Below the pieces are notes generated by a model, which saw only the letters and a list, made by a program, of their open reading frames with translations, did no database searches and was not told the DNA's origin. The position numbers were made by a program, and so were the translations under genes. A stretch of 64,000 bases of DNA from Turbatrix aceti. Taxonomy: Eukaryota > Nematoda > Chromadorea > Rhabditida > Panagrolaimidae. The stretch covers positions 1,426,001 to 1,490,000 of the forward strand of contig OZ017769.1 in assembly GCA_963969345.1 (NCBI GenBank), given 5' to 3'. Positions 58,101-64,000 of this stretch are shown here, piece by piece (the stretch's first letter is position 1; each line of letters begins with the position of its first letter).

Positions 58101-61100
58101 CTTATACATATTTCTATGCTAGTGTGTTTTTTAACAGCGGATAATGGATAGGTATTAAAAGTAAAAAGCCGTTAATCTGTGTTCGAAAAATAAAAACGCA
58201 GTACAGAAATTTAAAAAAAAATTGAAGCAATCAAAACTGAAGTCCAAATTTAAAAAATTGCTTCAGGGACACAAATTCCAGTTCAAATTTAAAAACCTAA
58301 AATTTTTTGAACTTGGAATTTTTTAAAGAAATAAATTAGTTGCACAAATGAAAAAAAAATTACTTTATCCAAAAAAAACTCACCCTGTCAAAAAGCTCGA
58401 CAACAAGCTCCGTTGTGGGATACCTGTTCTCCGACTCGCTGCGTGTTACTTCAGCAAGTAACTGTACAAAGCTCTGACAAAACCGTCGAGAAATTCGACA
58501 CAGCTGATCGAGGTTGCCGAAGAGAAGTTCGGGTTCAACCGTTAACAGGCAGCCTTCTACTTGGCATTTTTTGAGTGGTTCTTTGTATACGTGTCTACAA
58601 AAAATGTTATTTAATGATCATTCGCAAATTGTTTACTTACTTTAAGACCAGTAATTGTTTGAAAAGAAAGACAAGTTCGGAGTGAAAAAGTTCCCAAACA
58701 GCTTGCAAGCGTTTTTTGTCACTATCTGGGAGACATTCAGAGTGGGGGAAGAGGTTTTCCCAGCCTGTGTCCTAAAAATGGTTTTGAATGGCGTTGAGTC
58801 GTTGTATGTGTCAAATATTATAGAGAACCCCTACTTTTTGAAAATGTGTCAATAATGTTTTGTTTCAATAATATTTAGTTTAAAAATTTTTTTTAAACAT
58901 TTTCGAAAACAGTTTGAAAATTTGAACAAAAAATTTTTAAATTCTGCAAAAATCTAAAGATCCTAATTTAAAAAAAGCTCATTAGAAAATTCGATTTTTT
59001 TGGTCATTTTGACAAGCCCCAAAACCCCCACTTACAAGCAAAGCATGAAGTTTGTCATCGTCGTCATCCTGTTGCGGTGTAGCATCCAGGGCTGCGTGTA
59101 CATGTTTGATCATTTCACGCGCTTTGGCCCGATGTGACCATTCGTACTAAAAAATGCATTTTTAATCAAAACCCCTTGAAATCCTGAAAACTCCAGTTTT
59201 CTTCCTTCTTTTTTTACAAAAACAAAGCACCTATTTTGATGTCTGTCTTTTGACCTTTATCCTTCTCATTGACGTAAAACATAGACCCAAGGTCAAAAGA
59301 ATTCTTTAATCTCCGAAAAACAAACCACAAATCAAGGAATTAATTGTCTGATGTCTACTACATTCCTTAATGTCGATTAGTACGTGTACAAAATTTCTGA
59401 GAACATACAAATTCAGTTTTTTTGTCGTCTGGATTTTGTCTAGCTTTTTAATCGGATTTTAATTTGTTTAAAATGTCAAAATTTGACGAATTAGGTTTTT
59501 GCGGACAAAAATTTATGTAAAATTTTTTTTTGCTTCTGAAAAAAATTTAGATTGAAAGTGTCAAAAAATTTCTTTGTAGTACAAGGTTTTGTACATCTGT
59601 ACTCTGACGTATATGTGTACATCGTGTTTTCATAAAATAATGCTAATCATAATAAGCGTCCCCGGCTTAAAAAAAGCTTTAGTCATGATCAGACTGCATT
59701 ATGACACTACCAGATTTTTGACGCATTATTCCACATAAACTAAAACATTTTTTAAAGTTTTAAAATTATAGATAAAAAATTTAATAAGTAATAAAATTTT
59801 CTAATATGCAATTCTTTATTTAAAATTTTGCATGTTGCGTGCAACAAAAACTGAAAAAATCCAAAAAAAAGATATATTACGAACTTCGAAAACAGTCGCC
59901 ATAGGTATTCCAAATACTTCTCTTCTTTCTTCTTCGACCATCGTAGTAAAATTAATATATTTTTAAATTTAAAAATACCATTCAACAGCCTATCAACACC
60001 AAATAAGTCGAAACCACAAAATGGAAAAATGCATGCAAGGAAGAGATATTCGAACCTGTCTGCTTCTTGTTGACGGTATCCCTCTAATATCTATCCACGA
60101 AACAAACGACTGCCACTTCCGTGAGTATACTCCCCTCCCATCGGACAAACCAGAGCTAATCTATCATACAGAGCACACTATCCATATTATCTACTTTTTT
60201 CTTTTTTTTTGCTTTCGTCATCTTCTTCCCTTTCAAGGGTTAAAATTATTTTTTTCTTGTTTGTTACGAACGGATTTTTCAAACACGTAACGGATCAAAA
60301 TCCCTTCTTTCATATTTGCGTAGATATTTATTTTTTTAATCATCCCTTGATGATTTAATCCAGAACCCACCAAACGTCGTAGAATCCACGGAGAACGCGT
60401 GCGGGATGCGTTTTGGTCATTTTCGGCGTAGAATGCCTGTGTGGCCATCGTTGCCCGTTGAAGGTCTGAAACACGAGGTGGTTTGTGGTCTGTTACTAAA
60501 TTTGGAACATAAAAGGGATGGGTTGTCAGGATTAGAAAATACAATAATGCAGTTCGTACCCCAAAGAGGTCATACATACACATATAAATAAGTAGTGTAA
60601 TAAATTGTGAACTACATATCTAAACATGTAGAGCTATCTACAGAAATCACAACTCTGTAGATAGCTACAGAAGTCTAAAGATAACTACTGTGGAATGTTG
60701 CATACAATAATTTGTGTCAACATGGACAAAAAACGCTAGCGTGCTTACAAATCAAAAGTAAGATGCTAAGTAAAAAGTTTGCATGTTACCGGACAGGTGT
60801 CAATAGACAACAGATGCACTTTTATGTACATCTTTTGACGACTGCAAAATAAATGTTAGACGGTATACCTAAATATATTTTCAAAAACAAAAAAAATGAA
60901 AATTCTTTTTGAAATTTTTTGGGAAGTTTTTGGAATCTTATTTCGGATTTTAAAAAAAACATTTTTGTATTTTTTGCGTTCAAAATTCTTTTTTGGATGT
61001 TCGAACTTTCAAACATCCAACCAATAACCAAATTTAGAGTTTATTCAGAAACAGAAGTTCAGCGGCTCTATAAAGCAACAAAGTCTGTGAAGATCACAGA

Positions 61101-62902
61101 TTTAAATTAGAGGAAATAAATTTTAAAAAAGCTAAATTGGAAGTAATTTTTGAAAAATAGTGATAATAGAAAATTATCCGGCATACATACATCAAAATAA
61201 AAGGCATAAGACGGGGCTCGCAAGCAGGTAGTAGACAGGTAATGCTATGTCATTAGCTATAGACACGGCAACTCTCAGGACTCGGACGAGAAAATTAACT
61301 ACAATCTTGTCTATTTTTTTCCTCAATGGACAAAAAAAGAACGCAACACAATGGAAGGCTGACGGGTAAAAATTCATCTTTTCCGTCACGCATGCCGAGA
61401 CAAAACAAGCCAGGTAGCGTGAGATTGGTGTCGTCGGAGATGGAGTTTGTGACGCAGCATCTGTTTAACCAAAAGTCAAGTAAAAGCTCGCGTCTGCGCT
61501 GTCGACATCCAGTGGCGCGCAGGACCCCGAGCTTTTATCATAAATCCGTGCCGTCAAAAAAGACGAGAAAGATGACTGCTTGCTCCCTGGATGACATATA
61601 CACCTTTCACCTAGTGTGAGAGCGAGAGGGCACGCACCCGGCTACCGTCAATCTTGTATTTATTCATCTACGTTCGTCCACGTGTGCCGGAGGGGGGGGG
61701 GAATAAATAAATATCCAGTCTCCCCTCCGCAAACACGTCTGGGAAAAAATTACACACCACAAAAGGTCAAATGTTTTATAGAACCTTTGTAAGCAAAAAA
61801 ACCCTGATATATGTAAGCGCTGGTGTTGTTGACCGGTCTGCCAGTGCATATCCATATCCACCCTCCCCCTCCCCCATCCACCCTCATTTGGGTTTCAGTC
61901 GCCCCACCAGGCCCAACAAACAACCAAAAAAAGTCTTTCTCAGAATTTCTGCAAGCAAGCCGGCCTAATGCGGATATAAAATGTTTAATTTATGATGATT
62001 TTTATGAGGAAGAAGCCAAAGCAAAGAGAGACAAAACTAACCGGCCAAAACACCGCCGCCAGATGAAAGGGCACGGTTGAAAAGCTGTTTGTCATTGACG
62101 CTGATCTGGACGTGAGGAACGATTATTACGTTGTCTGTATTTGTCGACTCTGAGTCACTGGAAAATTGGAAGATTGAAAAAAACACAAGAAATATTTAGA
62201 AAAAGTATACACACTAATGTTTACGCGCATTGTTCGCCGGTGTGTTCTGATCAAAACTGTTTTCTTTTTTCGCGCTCTTTTTTTTGCGTCTATAGTTCGA
62301 GTTTTTGGAGTTGCAGCATAAATTCAGAAAAAATTCTTTTTTTATCACCAAAAAGCCAAGAAAAAACTAAACCAACATGCAAAAAAAGAACAGTTGCACT
62401 TTTTTGATAGGTCCCTCGACGAATCTTTTTTTTTCACAAATTACATATACTGTACAAATGTCCCTGTGGCCAAAAAAAACATTTTTTATCTCTGCCGGTC
62501 TTCCAGAGCATTTCAGAATTTCTAACAACTTTACGTGTTATCCAGTCCTTCCTGCTTCTGTCTAATGGTCAAAATACAAAAAATCAATTTCGTCACGGAA
62601 ATGTATATTGACATGGATGACGACATTCGAATTTTTGAAACTTCAAAAAAGAAATTTTAAAAAAACTCACCAATCTGCCGGTTGATCCTGAAAAAATAAA
62701 GCATTAGAAATTTTATTTGTTGCGTTTATTAAGAAAAACCTACTTCAGGCACAATAGCATCCCTGCGATGAAGTTGCTCTCGATTAGGATGGATAATCAT
62801 CTGAGCTTCGGTTTCGTCTGCCTGCAACTTCGCAGGATTACGGTCAGATAAATTGATTTGTACTATTTTGGATGTAGTACTGAGTATAATTTTTTCAACC
62901 AT
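55114..62902 (-). CDS. DH-PH Rho guanine nucleotide exchange factor, PLEKHG-like
   Basis: Ten exons chain with matching phases to 617 residues: 62902-62744, 62687-62671, 62157-62042, 60495-60371, 59146-59036, 58771-58641, 58594-58384, 56341-55636, 55440-55346 and 55296-55114. The Dbl-homology domain starts at KKRLQAVWELFHSEL, continues through TTELVVELFDRFSKGPSTI and ends with LQLEDLLISPLQRITRLPIL, the conserved helix that contacts the GTPase. The PH domain follows (GPLEFIENGKVTECYAFLFND, then VWIERFQESIE). Such proteins load Rho GTPases with GTP at membranes. The LEDLLISPLQR pattern resembles PLEKHG members; which one cannot be fixed. The N-terminal 200 residues are weakly conserved, and an extra exon in the 60.5-62.0 kb intron cannot be excluded. 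The Ser-rich C-terminus follows the PH helix. Confidence 0.85.
56342..58383. other. 2 kb intron of the RhoGEF gene
   Basis: AT-rich and much longer than typical introns here. No nested gene or repeat recognised. Confidence 0.6.
60496..62041. other. Long intron of the RhoGEF gene, possibly with an unrecognised exon
   Basis: The minus strand has an open stretch around 61275-61530 (LGVLRATGCRQRRRELLLDF and onwards) without a clean acceptor/donor pair in phase. A hairpin with GAGCTATCTACAG arms lies at about 60630-60675. Confidence 0.4.
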
Positions 62903-64000
62903 CAACGTAAGTAATCACAAATTGAACTCTCAGCTGATGAACAGTTAACAAACAAACCGGACTGCTTGGCTGACGGTCGGAAGAAAAAAAACAAACTGAC
63001 ACCAGAAAAGTCAAATTGCGTAATTTGGCTGTGAAGGATTTCAATAAAATGAAGGCAAGACGGAAAAAAGTGCCCTTGTCAGTGAGAAACTGGTGGCCCC
63101 TGGGATTTTTGGTCACAAAAAAAGAAGGTATTGCACGCTGTCTGGCATGCGGGCACGCCTTCGTCCTCGCAACAGCATGGTCGGTGTCGGTGTTCTCCGA
63201 CAAAGCACACGTCATGAATATGCACATAATTTAGCCCGGAGGTAATTATACGAGCCGGGGCTCTCTACTCACCCTATGGTGTCACTAATTTCCTGGATAG
63301 GAAGCGGAAGGCAGCCATTAAATGCCCGTTAATTTTGACACATTTTTAATGTGGTAAAAAATGCAAACCTAGAATTTTTAGGGTGTAAAAAAATTTGGAT
63401 GCGCCGTTTACAAATTTTCAAACATGTTTTTTCGGTATTTTTTGACAGTGATCTCAAATGCGAAAAAATGTCTAGTTCTATCAAAAAATATTTTTTTTAC
63501 CCCGAAATGTTTTCTGTTCGTTGATTTCACATTTTCTAGTGCTTTCTGTATTTTTAAACGGCAAAAAAAAATTTCTCTGACAGGTAAGACCCCAAAATTT
63601 ACCACGTTGTTTTTAGGGTTATCCAAATGAATACAAAATTAAATTCAACAATACGTTTTTAAATTTCAATTTAAAAAAAACATTATATTTTTGAATAGTA
63701 TAATCATTAACGTTTTCGATATGCGTCACTGTTTTGCAAATGTTTTTGTTAAAGTCAAAATTAACCCCTTGACATACATACATACTAATTTGAAACAAAT
63801 CCTATTTTAAACCGACATATTATATGTTTTGCATGAAAAAGTGATAATTGCGTAGATGCAACAAACTTGAAATAACGATACTTTCGTGCTTTCGTGAAAT
63901 GAACCGTTCTTTATTAAATGGTACATTTTTGAATAGCAAGTTTTTTTCTTGCAAATGCAATTATAAAACGTAAAGTGGTAAAACATGAAGTCAAATATAG
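62903..64000. other. Upstream of the RhoGEF gene
   Basis: AT-rich. No gene, RNA or repeat I can support. It should hold the RhoGEF promoter. Confidence 0.4.

Noticed and set aside
60021..60290. 89-codon plus-strand open frame
   Set aside because: Lies in an intron of the RhoGEF gene, lacks splice partners and ends in low-complexity T-rich sequence.

Overview
The window is animal nuclear DNA: spliced genes with mostly 45-60 bp introns, donors GTAAGT/GTGAGT and acceptors of the TTTCAG or TTTTTAG type, set in AT-rich DNA full of repeats. Splice-site style, compact genes and possible trans-splice acceptors at operon-like gene starts suggest a small ecdysozoan, nematode-like animal. The sequence alone does not fix the phylum.

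1-16 kb: eight copies of a two-exon gene for a secreted peptide of about 63-67 residues. Four copies lie in a giant, nearly perfect inverted repeat with arms of about 3.7 kb (4211-7936 and 8149-11875) around a 212 bp spacer. A non-autonomous hAT-type element with a perfect 20 bp terminal repeat and 8 bp target duplication sits at 13496-14020.

16.8-30.6 kb: conserved housekeeping genes. Proteasome ATPase Rpt5 is on the plus strand. Six genes for predicted mitochondrial proteins follow, all on the minus strand: RTN4IP1-like oxidoreductase, frataxin, ribosomal protein uL13m, and three tandem SLC25A44-type carriers. Close spacing plus splice-acceptor motifs touching the start codons of the downstream genes look like an operon.

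31-55 kb: eight paralogous genes for a family I do not recognise, here called 6C-TM. Each has a signal peptide, an ectodomain with six conserved cysteines, one membrane segment and a very basic cytoplasmic tail, most often carrying its own minisatellite-encoded repeat. They fall into three subfamilies, rearranged by direct and inverted duplication. A second inverted repeat (about 33.65-35.98 and 44.15-46.31 kb) and further hAT-type elements are interleaved. In two cases the window itself contains a matching paralogous empty site.

55-63 kb: one large minus-strand gene for a DH-PH Rho guanine nucleotide exchange factor, assembled from ten exons whose phases all agree.

All gene models were read by eye from splice signals and frame continuity. 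No similarity search was possible.
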